Of a stretch of DNA of 64,000 nt, positions 1 to 11,617 are shown piece after piece. Positions within the stretch are counted from its first letter, which is position 1; each line of letters starts with the position of its first letter. This DNA is from Auanema rhodensis (Eukaryota > Nematoda > Chromadorea > Rhabditida > Rhabditidae). The notes under the pieces are model-generated. The model saw only the letters and a program-made list of their open reading frames with translations, had not been told where the DNA came from and did no database searches. Where the stretch lies: NCBI GenBank assembly GCA_964057225.1, contig OZ059894.1, positions 806,001 through 870,000 of the forward strand. Direction: 5' to 3'. The translations under genes and the position numbers were made by a program.

Positions 1-1961
1 TTGAAAACCGCATCTCTTTATCTCTCACGTGAAGCGAGTTACATACCAAGTGCACATCACGTGTACATTTAATTAGCATAAATTAAAGTTCACGTAAATT
101 TATGCGTCATGGTTACCATGCACCAATATCAATAAAAATTTGTTTTTAGACTAATATGGACATGGGGAATCTAATTTTGAAAACCGCATCTCTTTATCTT
201 TCACGTGAAGCGAGTTACATACCAAGTGCACATCACGTGTACGTTTAATTAGCATAAATTAAAGTTCACGTAAATTTCAAAGTCATGGTTACCATGAACC
301 AATATCAATAAAAATTTGTTTTTAGACTAATATGGACATGGGGAATCTAATTTTGAAAACCGCATCTCTTTATCTTTCACGTGAAGCGAGTTACATACCA
401 AGTGCACATCACGTGTACATTTAATTAGCATAAATTAAAGTTCACGTAAATTTCAAAGTCATGGTTACCATGCACTAATATCAATAAAAATTTGTTTTTA
501 GACTAATATGGAGATGGGGAATCTAATTTTGAAAACCGCATCTCTTTATCTTTCACGTGAAGCGAGTTACATACCAAGTGCACATCACGTGTACATTTAA
601 TTAGCATAAATTAAAGTTCACGTAAATTTCAAAGTCATGGTTACCATGAACCAATATCAATAAAAATTTGTTTTTAGACTAAAATGGACATGGGGAATCT
701 AATTTTGAAAACCGCATCTCTTTATCTTTCACGTGAAGCGAGTTACATACCAAGTGCACATCACGTGTACATTCAATTAGCATAAATTAAAGTTCACGTA
801 AATTTCAAAGTCATGGTTACCATGCACCAATATCAATAAAAATTTGTTTTTAGACTAATATGGACATGGGGAATCTAATTTTGAAAACCGCATCTCTTTA
901 TCTTTCACGTAAAGCGAGTTACATACCAAGTGCACATCACGTGTACATTTAATTAGCATAAATTAAAGTTCACGTAAATTTCAAAGTCATGGTTACCATG
1001 CACCAATATCAATTAAAATTTGTTTTTAGACTAATATGGACATGGGGAATCTAATTTTGGAAACCGCATCTCCTTATCTTTCACGTGAAGCGAGTTACAT
1101 ACCAAGTGCACATCACGTGTACATTTAATTAGCATAAATTAAAGTTCACGTAAATTTCAAAGTCATGGTTACCATGCACCAATATCAATAAAAATTTGTT
1201 TTTAGACTAATATGGAGATGGGGAATCTAATTTTGAAAACCGCATCTCTTTATCTTTCACGTGAAGCGAGTTACATAGCAAGTGCACATCACGTGTACAT
1301 TTAATTAGCATAAATTAAAGTTCACGTAAATTTCAAAGTCATGGTTACCATGAACCAATATCAATAAAAATTTGTTTTTAGACTAATATGGACATGGGGA
1401 ATCTAATTTTGAAAACCGCATCTCTTTATCTTTCACGTGAAGCGAGTTACATACCAAGTGCACATCACGTGTACATTTAATTAGCATAAATTAAAGTTCA
1501 CGTAAATTTCAAAGTCTTGGTTACCATGCACCAATATCAATAAAAATTTGTTTTTAGACTAATATGGACATGGGGAATCTAATTTTGAAAACCGCATCTC
1601 TTTATCTTTCACGTGAAGCGAGTTACATACCAAGTGCACATCACGTGTACATTTAATAAGAATAAATTAAAGTTCACGTAAATTTCAAAGTCATGGTTAC
1701 CATGAACCAATATCAATAAAAATTTGTTTTTAGACTAATATGGACATGGGGAATCTAATTGTGAAAACCGCATCTCTTTATCTTTCACGTGAAGCGAGTT
1801 ACATACCAAGTGCACATCACGTGTACATTTAATTAGCATAAATTAAAGTTCACGTAAATTTCAAAGTCATGGTTACCATGCACCAATATCAATAAAAATT
1901 TGTTTTTAGACTAATATGGACATGGGGAATCTAATTTTGAAAACCGCATCTCTTTATCTTT

Positions 1962-1967
1962 CACGTG
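1962..1967. promoter_or_regulatory. CACGTG palindrome 1 (unit positions 26-31), shown in the reference monomer
   Basis: A perfect 6-bp E-box/G-box core, present in nearly every monomer at the same place. bHLH factors, and bZIP factors in plants, bind this core. By eye it is broken in only 12 units: G31A at 881, 4753, 7569 and 9681; C28T at 17074 and 19362; C26T at 23410, 25170, 26754, 27986, 29746 and 31330. Binding is not shown by sequence; only the motif and its conservation are seen. Confidence 0.55.
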
Positions 1968-1991
1968 AAGCGAGTTACATACCAAGTGCAC

Positions 1992-1999
1992 ATCACGTG
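1992..1999 (+). promoter_or_regulatory. ATCACGTG, CDEI-like box (unit positions 56-63), shown in the reference monomer
   Basis: This octamer fits the budding-yeast centromere element CDEI (RTCACRTG, bound by Cbf1) and contains the second CACGTG palindrome of the unit. By eye I found it broken in only four units: C58G at 12674, 13202 and 14786, and G63A at 61074. It lies 32 bp from the first box, close to three helical turns, so both boxes should face the same side of the DNA. Resemblance to CDEI is seen; any centromeric binding is inference, and convergence or chance remains possible. Confidence 0.45.
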
Positions 2000-2003
2000 T
2001 ACA

Positions 2004-2023
2004 TTTAATTAGCATAAATTAAA
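2004..2023. other. Inverted repeat TTTAATT-6-AATTAAA (unit positions 68-87)
   Basis: Seven-base arms separated by six bases (agcata), giving a perfect dyad in the consensus unit. Several HOR-diagnostic variants fall in the left arm (T69A, T70C, A72T, T73A, T74A) or in the loop (A75G, C77A, A80G), so this is one of the more variable parts of the unit. AT-rich dyads of this kind can extrude as small cruciforms; that is known of such sequences in general and not shown here. Confidence 0.6.
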
Positions 2024-2043
2024 GTTCACGTAAATTTCAAAGT

Positions 2044-2056
2044 CATGGTTACCATG
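2044..2056. other. Near-palindrome CATGGT-T-ACCATG (unit positions 108-120)
   Basis: Six-base arms around a single central T. It is intact in most monomers. It is broken by A109T in the units at 1409, 2113, 2817, 5809 and 8273, by G120A in the ataaacc variants (for example 23234 and 35378), and by single changes at 48578, 52626 and 58258. Dyads are common in satellites thought to form non-B DNA at centromeres; a role here is inference. Confidence 0.6.
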
Positions 2057-2069
2057 AACCAATATCAAT

Positions 2070-2077
2070 AAAAATTT
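2070..2077. other. A5T3 tract (unit positions 134-141)
   Basis: An eight-base A/T tract with the junction at 138/139, about 40 bp from an A3T3 tract whose junction is at unit position 98/99. That spacing is near four helical turns, so intrinsic bends could add up and help phase nucleosomes. The linked variant A136T plus T141G (first seen in the unit at 36434) destroys the tract, and T142-type changes in the units at 36786, 37666, 43474, 45586 and 55090 extend the T run. Bending is inferred from known A-tract behaviour. Confidence 0.4.
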
Positions 2078-3872
2078 GTTTTTAGACTAATATGGACATG
2101 GGGAATCTAATTTTGAAAACCGCATCTCTTTATCTTTCACGTGAAGCGAGTTACATACCAAGTGCACATCACGTGTACATTTAATTAGCATAAATTAAAG
2201 TTCACGTAAATTTCAAAGTCTTGGTTACCATGCACCAATATCAATAAAAATTTGTTTTTAGACTAATATGGACATGGGGAATCTAATTTTGAAAACCGCA
2301 TCTCTTTATCTTTCACGTGAAGCGAGTTACATACCAAGTGCACATCACGTGTACATTTAATAAGAATAAATTAAAGTTCACGTAAATTTCAAAGTCATGG
2401 TTACCATGCACCAATATCAATAAAAATTTGTTTTTAGACTAATATGGACATGGGGAATCTAATTGTGAAAACCGCATCTCTTTATCTTTCACGTGAAGCG
2501 AGTTACATACCAAGTGCACATCACGTGTACATTTAATTAGCATAAATTAAAGTTCACGTAAATTTCAAAGTCATGGTTACCATGAACCAATATCAATAAA
2601 AATTTGTTTTTAGACTAATATGGACATGGGGAATCTAATTTTGAAAACTGCATCTCTTTATCTTTCACGTGAAGCGAGTTACATACCAAGTGCACATCAC
2701 GTGTACATTCAATTAGCATAAATTAAAGTTCACGTAAATTTCAAAGTCATGGTTACCATGCACCAATATCAATAAAAATTTGTTTTTAGACTAATATGGA
2801 CATGGGGAATCTAATTTTGAAAACCGCATCTCTTTATCTTTCACGTGAAGCGAGTTACATACCAAGTGCACATCACGTGTACATTTAATTAGCATAAATT
2901 AAAGTTCACGTAAATTTCAAAGTCTTGGTTACCATGCACCAATATCAATAAAAATTTGTTTTTAAACTAATATGGACATGGGGAATCTAATTTTGAAAAC
3001 CGCATCTCTTTATCTTTCACGTGAAGCGAGTTACATACCAAGTGCACATCACGTGTACATTTAATAAGAATAAATTAAAGTTCACGTAAATTTCAAAGTC
3101 ATGGTTACCATGAACCAATATCAATAAAAATTTGTTTTTAGACTAATATGGACATGGGGAATCTAATTGTGAAAACCGCATCTCTTTATCTTTCACGTGA
3201 AGCGAGTTACATACCAAGTGCACATCACGTGTACATTTAATTAGCATAAATTAAAGTTCACGTAAATTTCAAAGTCATGGTTACCATGCACCAATATCAA
3301 TAAAAATTTGTTTTTAGACTAATATGGACATGGGGAATCTAATTTTGAAAACCGCATCTCTTTATCTTTCACGTGAAGCGAGTTACATACCAAGTGCACA
3401 TCACGTGTACATTTAATTAGCATAAATTAAAGTTCACGTAAATTTCAAAGTCATGGTTACCATGAACCAATATCAATAAAAATTTGTTTTTAGACTAATA
3501 TGGACATGGGGAATCTAATTTTGAAAACCGCATCTCTTTATCTTTCACGTGAAGCGAGTTACATACCAAGTGCACATCACGTGTACATTTAATTAGCATA
3601 AATTAAAGTTCACGTAAATTTCAAAGTCATGGTTACCATGCACCAATATCAATAAAAATTTGTTTTTAGACTAATATGGACATGGGGAATCTAATTTTGA
3701 AAACCGCATCTCTTTATCTTTCACGTGAAGCGAGTTACATACCAAGTGCACATCACGTGTACATTTAATTAGCATAAATTAAAGTTCACGTAAATTTCAA
3801 AGTCATGGTTACCATGCACCAATATCAATAAAAATTTGTTTTTAGACTAATATGGACATGGGGAATCTAATT

Positions 3873-6336
3873 TTGAAAACCGCATCTCTTTATCTCTCAC
3901 GTGAAGCGAGTTACATACCAAGTGCACATCACGTGTACATTTAATTAGCATAAATTAAAGTTCACGTAAATTTATGCGTCATGGTTACCATGCACCAATA
4001 TCAATAAAAATTTGTTTTTAGACTAATATGGACATGGGGAATCTAATTTTGAAAACCGCATCTCTTTATCTTTCACGTGAAGCGAGTTACATACCAAGTG
4101 CACATCACGTGTACGTTTAATTAGCATAAATTAAAGTTCACGTAAATTTCAAAGTCATGGTTACCATGAACCAATATCAATAAAAATTTGTTTTTAGACT
4201 AATATGGACATGGGGAATCTAATTTTGAAAACCGCATCTCTTTATCTTTCACGTGAAGCGAGTTACATACCAAGTGCACATCACGTGTACATTTAATTAG
4301 CATAAATTAAAGTTCACGTAAATTTCAAAGTCATGGTTACCATGCACTAATATCAATAAAAATTTGTTTTTAGACTAATATGGAGATGGGGAATCTAATT
4401 TTGAAAACCGCATCTCTTTATCTTTCACGTGAAGCGAGTTACATACCAAGTGCACATCACGTGTACATTTAATTAGCATAAATTAAAGTTCACGTAAATT
4501 TCAAAGTCATGGTTACCATGAACCAATATCAATAAAAATTTGTTTTTAGACTAATATGGACATGGGGAATCTAATTTTGAAAACCGCATCTCTTTATCTT
4601 TCACGTGAAGCGAGTTACATGCCAAGTGCACATCACGTGTACATTCAATTAGCATAAATTAAAGTTCACGTAAATTTCAAAGTCATGGTTACCATGCACC
4701 AATATCAATAAAAATTTGTTTTTAGACTAATATGGACATGGGGAATCTAATTTTGAAAACCGCATCTCTTTATCTTTCACGTAAAGCGAGTTACATACCA
4801 AGTGCACATCACGTGTACATTTAATTAGCATAAATTAAAGTTCACGTAAATTTCAAAGTCATGGTTACCATGCACCAATATCAATTAAAATTTGTTTTTA
4901 GACTAATATGGACATGGGGAATCTAATTTTGGAAACCGCATCTCCTTATCTTTCACGTGAAGCGAGTTACATACCAAGTGCACATCACGTGTACATTTAA
5001 TTAGCATAAATTAAAGTTCACGTAAATTTCAAAGTCATGGTTACCATGCACCAATATCAATAAAAATTTGTTTTTAGACTAATATGGAGATGGGGAATCT
5101 AATTTTGAAAACCGCATCTCTTTATCTTTCACGTGAAGCGAGTTACATAGCAAGTGCACATCACGTGTACATTTAATTAGCATAAATTAAAGTTCACGTA
5201 AATTTCAAAGTCATGGTTACCATGAACCAATATCAATAAAAATTTGTTTTTAGACTAATATGGACATGGGGAATCTAATTTTGAAAACCGCATCTCTTTA
5301 TCTTTCACGTGAAGCGAGTTACATACCAAGTGCACATCACGTGTACATTTAATTAGCATAAATTAAAGTTCACGTAAATTTCAAAGTCATGGTTACCATG
5401 CACCAATATCAATAAAAATTTGTTTTTAGACTAATATGGAGATGGGGAATCTAATTTTGAAAACCGCATCTCTTTATCTTTCACGTGAAGCGAGTTACAT
5501 ACCAAGTGCACATCACGTGTACATTTAATTAGCATAAATTAAAGTTCACGTAAATTTCAAAGTCATGGTTACCATGAACCAATATCAATAAAAATTTGTT
5601 TTTAGACTAATATGGACATGGGGAATCTAATTTTGAAAACCGCATCTCTTTATCTTTCACGTGAAGCGAGTTACATACCAAGTGCACATCACGTGTACAT
5701 TCAATTAGCATAAATTAAAGTTCACGTAAATTTCAAAGTCATGGTTACCATGCACCAATATCAATAAAAATTTGTTTTTAGACTAATATGGACATGGGGA
5801 ATCTAATTTTGAAAACCGCATCTCTTTATCTTTCACGTGAAGCGAGTTACATACCAAGTGCACATCACGTGTACATTTAATTAGCATAAATTAAAGTTCA
5901 CGTAAATTTCAAAGTCTTGGTTACCATGCACCAATATCAATAAAAATTTGTTTTTAGACTAATATGGACATGGGGAATCTAATTTTGAAAACCGCATCTC
6001 TTTATCTTTCACGTGAAGCGAGTTACATACCAAGTGCACATCACGTGTACATTTAATTAGCATAAATTAAAGTTCACGTAAATTTCAAAGTCATGGTTAC
6101 CATGCACCAATATCAATAAAAATTTGTTTTTAGACTAATATGGACATGGGGAATCTAATTTTGAAAACCGCATCTCTTTATCTTTCACGTGAAGCGAGTT
6201 ACATACCAAGTGCACATCACGTGTACATTTAATTAGCATAAATTAAAGTTCACTTAAATTTCAAAGTCATGGTTACCATGCACCAATATCAATAAAAATT
6301 TGTTTTTAGACTAATATGGACATGGGGAATCTAATT
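3873..6336 (+). repeat. Domain A, HOR copy 2 (14 monomers, 2,464 bp)
   Basis: Begins with the diagnostic unit carrying T24C and the four-base change at 102-105, and repeats the 8-unit core in order. The six-unit tail is: C121 with C161G, A121, T70C, A109T, and two C121 units, the last with a private G94T (cacttaaa) at 6161. The fifth unit also has a private A45G. Unit-for-unit agreement of the core with the other three copies defines the HOR. Confidence 0.92.
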
Positions 6337-8800
6337 TTGAAAACCGCATCTCTTTATCTCTCACGTGAAGCGAGTTACATACCAAGTGCACATCACGTGT
6401 ACATTTAATTAGCATAAATTAAAGTTCACGTAAATTTATGCGTCATGGTTACCATGCACCAATATCAATAAAAATTTGTTTTTAGACTAATATGGACATG
6501 GGGAATCTAATTTTGAAAACCGCATCTCTTTATCTTTCACGTGAAGCGAGTTACATACCAAGTGCACATCACGTGTACGTTTAATTAGCATAAATTAAAG
6601 TTCACGTAAATTTCAAAGTCATGGTTACCATGAACCAATATCAATAAAAATTTGTTTTTAGACTAATATGGACATGGGGAATCTAATTTTGAAAACCGCA
6701 TCTCTTTATCTTTCACGTGAAGCGAGTTACATACCAAGTGCACATCACGTGTACATTTAATTAGCATAAATTAAAGTTCACGTAAATTTCAAAGTCATGG
6801 TTACCATGCACTAATATCAATAAAAATTTGTTTTTAGACTAATATGGAGATGGGGAATCTAATTTTGAAAACCGCATCTCTTTATCTTTCACGTGAAGCG
6901 AGTTACATACCAAGTGCACATCACGTGTACATTTAATTAGCATAAATTAAAGTTCACGTAAATTTCAAAGTCATGGTTACCATGAACCAATATCAATAAA
7001 AATTTGTTTTTAGACTAATATGGACATGGGGAATCTAATTTTGAAAACCGCATCTCTTTATCTTTCACGTGAAGCGAGTTACATACCAAGTGCACATCAC
7101 GTGTACATTTAATTAGCATAAATTAAAGTTCACGTAAATTTCAAAGTCATGGTTACCATGCACTAATATCAATAAAAATTTGTTTTTAGACTAATATGGA
7201 GATGGGGAATCTAATTTTGAAAACCGCATCTCTTTATCTTTCACGTGAAGCGAGTTACATACCAAGTGCACATCACGTGTACATTTAATTAGCATAAATT
7301 AAAGTTCACGTAAATTTCAAAGTCATGGTTACCATGAACCAATATCAATAAAAATTTGTTTTTAGACTAATATGGACATGGGGAATCTAATTTTGAAAAC
7401 CGCATCTCTTTATCTTTCACGTGAAGCGAGTTACATACCAAGTGCACATCACGTGTACATTCAATTAGCATAAATTAAAGTTCACGTAAATTTCAAAGTC
7501 ATGGTTACCATGCACCAATATCAATAAAAATTTGTTTTTAGACTAATATGGACATGGGGAATCTAATTTTGAAAACCGCATCTCTTTATCTTTCACGTAA
7601 AGCGAGTTACATACCAAGTGCACATCACGTGTACATTTAATTAGCATAAATTAAAGTTCACGTAAATTTCAAAGTCATGGTTACCATGCACCAATATCAA
7701 TTAAAATTTGTTTTTAGACTAATATGGACATGGGGAATCTAATTTTGGAAACCGCATCTCCTTATCTTTCACGTGAAGCGAGTTACATACCAAGTGCACA
7801 TCACGTGTACATTTAATTAGCATAAATTAAAGTTCACGTAAATTTTAAAGTCATGGTTACCATGCACCAATATCAATAAAAATTTGTTTTTAGACTAATA
7901 TGGAGATGGGGAATCTAATTTTGAAAACCGCATCTCTTTATCTTTCACGTGAAGCGAGTTACATAGCAAGTGCACATCACGTGTACATTTAATTAGCATA
8001 AATTAAAGTTCACGTAAATTTCAAAGTCATGGTTACCATGAACCAATATCAATAAAAATTTGTTTTTAGACTAATATGGACATGGGGAATCTAATTTTGA
8101 AAACCGCATCTCTTTATCTTTCACGTGAAGCGAGTTACATACCAAGTGCACATCACGTGTACATTTAATTAGCATAAATTAAAGTTCACGTAAATTTCAA
8201 AGTCATGGTTACCATGCACCAATATCAATAAAAATTTGTTTTTAGACTAATATGGACATGGGGAATCTAATTTTGAAAACCGCATCTCTTTATCTTTCAC
8301 GTGAAGCGAGTTACATACCAAGTGCACATCACGTGTACATTTAATTAGCATAAATTAAAGTTCACGTAAATTTCAAAGTCTTGGTTACCATGCACCAATA
8401 TCAATAAAAATTTGTTTTTAGACTAATATGGACATGGGGAATCTAATTTTGAAAACCGCATCTCTTTATCTTTCACGTGAAGCGAGTTACATACCAAGTG
8501 CACATCACGTGTACATTTAATTAGCATAAATTAAAGTTCACGTAAATTTCAAAGTCATGGTTACCATGCACCAATATCAATAAAAATTTGTTTTTAGACT
8601 AATATGGACATGGGGAATCTAATTTTGAAAACCGCATCTCTTTATCTTTCACGTGAAGCGAGTTACATACCAAGTGCACATCACGTGTACATTTAATTAG
8701 CATAAATTAAAGTTCACGTAAATTTCAAAGTCATGGTTACCATGCACCAATATCAATAAAAATTTGTTTTTAGACTAATATGGACATGGGGAATCTAATT
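6337..8800 (+). repeat. Domain A, HOR copy 3 (14 monomers, 2,464 bp)
   Basis: Same length as copy 2, but built differently. The unit pair with C124T/C161G followed by A121 is present twice (6689-7040 and 7041-7392), which makes the core ten units. The tail is then only four units. The equal lengths of copies 2 and 3 are thus a coincidence of a 2-unit gain and a 2-unit loss. The unit at 7745 has an extra C102T. Confidence 0.9.
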
Positions 8801-10737
8801 TTGAAAACCGCATCTCTTTATCTCTCACGTGAAGCGAGTTACATACCAAGTGCACATCACGTGTACATTTAATTAGCATAAATTAAAGTTCACGTAAATT
8901 TATGCGTCATGGTTACCATGCACCAATATCAATAAAAATTTGTTTTTAGACTAATATGGACATGGGGAATCTAATTTTGAAAACCGCATCTCTTTATCTT
9001 TCACGTGAAGCGAGTTACATACCAAGTGCACATCACGTGTACGTTTAATTAGCATAAATTAAAGTTCACGTAAATTTCAAAGTCATGGTTACCATGAACC
9101 AATATCAATAAAAATTTGTTTTTAGACTAATATGGACATGGGGAATCTAATTTTGAAAACCGCATCTCTTTATCTTTCACGTGAAGCGAGTTACATACCA
9201 AGTGCACATCACGTGTACATTTAATTAGCATAAATTAAAGTTCACGTAAATTTCAAAGTCATGGTTACCATGCACTAATATCAATAAAAATTTGTTTTTA
9301 GACTAATATGGAGATGGGGAATCTAATTTTGAAAACCGCATCTCTTTATCTTTCACGTGAAGCGAGTTACATACCAAGTGCACATCACGTGTACATTTAA
9401 TTAGCATAAATTAAAGTTCACGTAAATTTCAAAGTCATGGTTACCATGAACCAATATCAATAAAAATTTGTTTTTAGACTAATATGGACATGGGGAATCT
9501 AATTTTGAAAACCGCATCTCTTTATCTTTCACGTGAAGCGAGTTACATACCAAGTGCACATCACGTGTACATTCAATTAGCATAAATTAATGTTCACGTA
9601 AATTTCAAAGTCATGGTTACCATGCACCAATATCAATAAAAATTTGTTTTTAGACTAATATGGACATGGGGAATCTAATTTTGAAAACCGCATCTCTTTA
9701 TCTTTCACGTAAAGCGAGTTACATACCAAGTGCACATCACGTGTACATTTAATTAGCATAAATTAAAGTTCACGTAAATTTCAAAGTCATGGTTACCATG
9801 CACCAATATCAATTAAAATTTGTTTTTAGACTAATATGGACATGGGGAATCTAATTTTGGAAACCGCATCTCCTTATCTTTCACGTGAAGCGAGTTACAT
9901 ACCAAGTGCACATCACGTGTACATTTAATTAGCATAAATTAAAGTTCACGTAAATTTCAAAGTCATGGTTACCATGCACCAATATCAATAAAAATTTGTT
10001 TTTAGACTAATATGGAGATGGGGAATCTAATTTTGAAAACCGCATCTCTTTATCTTTCACGTGAAGCGAGTTACATAGCAAGTGCACATCACGTGTACAT
10101 TTAATTAGCATAAATTAAAGTTCACGTAAATTTCAAAGTCATGGTTACCATGAACCAATATCAATAAAAATTTGTTTTTAGACTAATATGGACATGGGGA
10201 ATCTAATTTTGAAAACCGCATCTCTTTATCTTTCACGTGAAGCGAGTTACATACCAAGTGCACATCACGTGTACATTTAATTAGCATAAATTAAAGTTCA
10301 CGTAAATTTCAAAGTCATGGTTACCATGAACCAATATCAATAAAAATTTGTTTTTAGACTAATATGGACATGGGGAATCTAATTTTGAAAACCGCATCTC
10401 TTTATCTTTCACGTGAAGCGAGTTACATACCAAGTGCACATCACGTGTACATTTAATAAGAATAAATTAAAGTTCACGTAAATTTCAAAGTCATGGTTAC
10501 CATGCACCAATATCAATAAAAATTTGTTTTTAGACTAATATGGACATGGGGAATCTAATTTTGAAAACCGCATCTCTTTATCTTTCACGTGAAGCGAGTT
10601 ACATACCAAGTGCACATCACGTGTACATTTAATAAGAATAAATTAAAGTTCACGTAAATTTCAAAGTCATGGTTACCATGAACCAATATCAAAAAAAAAT
10701 TTGTTTTTAGACTAATATGGACATGGGGAATCTAATT
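8801..10737 (+). repeat. Domain A, HOR copy 4, shortened (11 monomers)
   Basis: The 8-unit core is intact (8801-10208), with a private A87T in the fifth unit. Three tail units follow, two of them with the T74A/C77A change also seen in copy 1. The last unit (10561-10737) holds the window's only length change. The next domain begins directly after it, so this copy looks cut off at a domain boundary. Confidence 0.9.
10561..10737 (+). repeat. 177-bp monomer, the only indel in the window
   Basis: In this unit the stretch that normally reads aataaaaa before ttt has become nine consecutive A residues (10692-10700). That is one inserted base plus loss of the T at unit position 133. It moves all later unit starts by one base: 10738+176n instead of 1+176n. 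No other net length change occurs in 364 unit starts. Confidence 0.95.
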
Positions 10738-11617
10738 TTGAAAACCGCATCTCTTCATCTTTCACGTGAAGCGAGTTACATACCAAGTGCACATCACGTG
10801 TACGTTTAATTAGCATAAATTAAAGTTCACGTAAATTTCAAAGTCATGGTTACCATGAACCAATATCAATAAAAATTTGTTTTTAGACTAATATGGACAT
10901 GGGGAATCTAATTTTGGAAACCGCATCTCTTCATCTTTCACGTGAAGCGAGTTACATACCAAGTGCACATCACGTGTACATTTAATTAGCATAAATTAAA
11001 GTTCACGTAAATTTCAAAGTCATGGTTACCATGCACCAATATCAATAAAAATTTGATTTCAGATTAAAATGGAGATGGGGAATCTAATTTTGAAAACCGC
11101 ATCTCTTCATCTTTCACGTGAAGCGAGTTACATACCAAGTGCACATCACGTGTACATTCAATTAGCATAAATTAAAGTTCACGTAAATTTCAAAGTCATG
11201 GTTACCATGCACCAATATCAATAAAAATTTGTTTTTAGACTAATATGGACATGGGGAATCTAATTTTGAAAACCGCATCTCTTTATCTTTCACGTGAAGC
11301 GAGTTACATACCAAGTGCACATCACGTGTACATTCAATTAGCATAAATTAAAGTTCACGTAAATTTCAAAGTCATGGTTACCATGCACCAATATCAATAA
11401 AAATTTGTTTTTAGACTAATATGGACATGGGGAATCTAATTTTGAAAACCGCATCTCTTTATCTTTCACGTGAAGCGAGTTACATACCAAGTGCACATCA
11501 CGTGTACATTCAATTAGCATAAATTAAAATTCACGTAAATTTCAAAGTCATGGTTACCATGCACCAATATCAATAAAAATTTGTTTTTAGACTAATATGG
11601 ACATGGGGAATCTAATT
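10738..11617 (+). repeat. Domain A/B junction, five monomers
   Basis: Units at 10738, 10914, 11090, 11266 and 11442. The first three share T19C (ctcttcat), and the last three carry T70C. The unit at 10914 is among the most diverged in the window: T143A, T147C, C151T, T155A and C161G within 19 bases, plus A4G and T19C. No HOR period is visible here. It reads as a junction between two HOR families. Confidence 0.8.

Larger units (their letters stand above)
1937..2112 (+). repeat. Reference monomer matching the consensus
   Basis: This copy matches my by-eye consensus at every position and serves as the coordinate frame here (monomer position 1 = base 1937). Layout: CACGTG at unit positions 26-31 and 58-63, GTGCAC at 50-55, a TTTAATT/AATTAAA inverted repeat at 68-87, an A3T3 tract at 96-101, a near-palindrome at 108-120, an A5T3 tract at 134-141, and a GGGG run at 164-167. 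Most recurrent variant positions lie at 94-108, 120-124, 147-152 and 159-170. The two CACGTG boxes are much more constant. The unit length is close to one nucleosome plus linker. Confidence 0.95.
1409..3520 (+). repeat. Nested 4-monomer repeat (704 bp), three copies
   Basis: Copies lie at 1409-2112, 2113-2816 and 2817-3520. Each begins with a unit carrying A109T (cttgg), then a unit with T74A and C77A (ataagaat), then a unit whose first base is G (gtgaaaac), then a closing unit. The closing units differ: consensus-like in copies 1 and 3, T70C with a C9T change in copy 2. This is a local amplification inside the longest domain A HOR. Confidence 0.9.
1..3872 (+). repeat. Domain A, HOR copy 1 (22 monomers)
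   Basis: The first eight units form the ordered core shared by all four domain A copies. Unit 1 has T24C and a four-base change at 102-105; unit 2 has A67G; unit 3 has C124T with C161G; unit 5 has T70C; unit 6 has G31A; unit 7 has A4G, T17C and C161G; unit 8 has C46G. The remaining 14 units include a 4-unit pattern repeated three times at 1409-3520. The copy is eight units longer than the 14-unit copies that follow, equal to two 4-unit additions, although the tails do not match unit for unit. Confidence 0.9.

Noticed and set aside
10692-10700. Frameshift in a gene
   Set aside because: The inserted base lies in an A-rich part of a non-coding satellite unit; it only shifts repeat phase.
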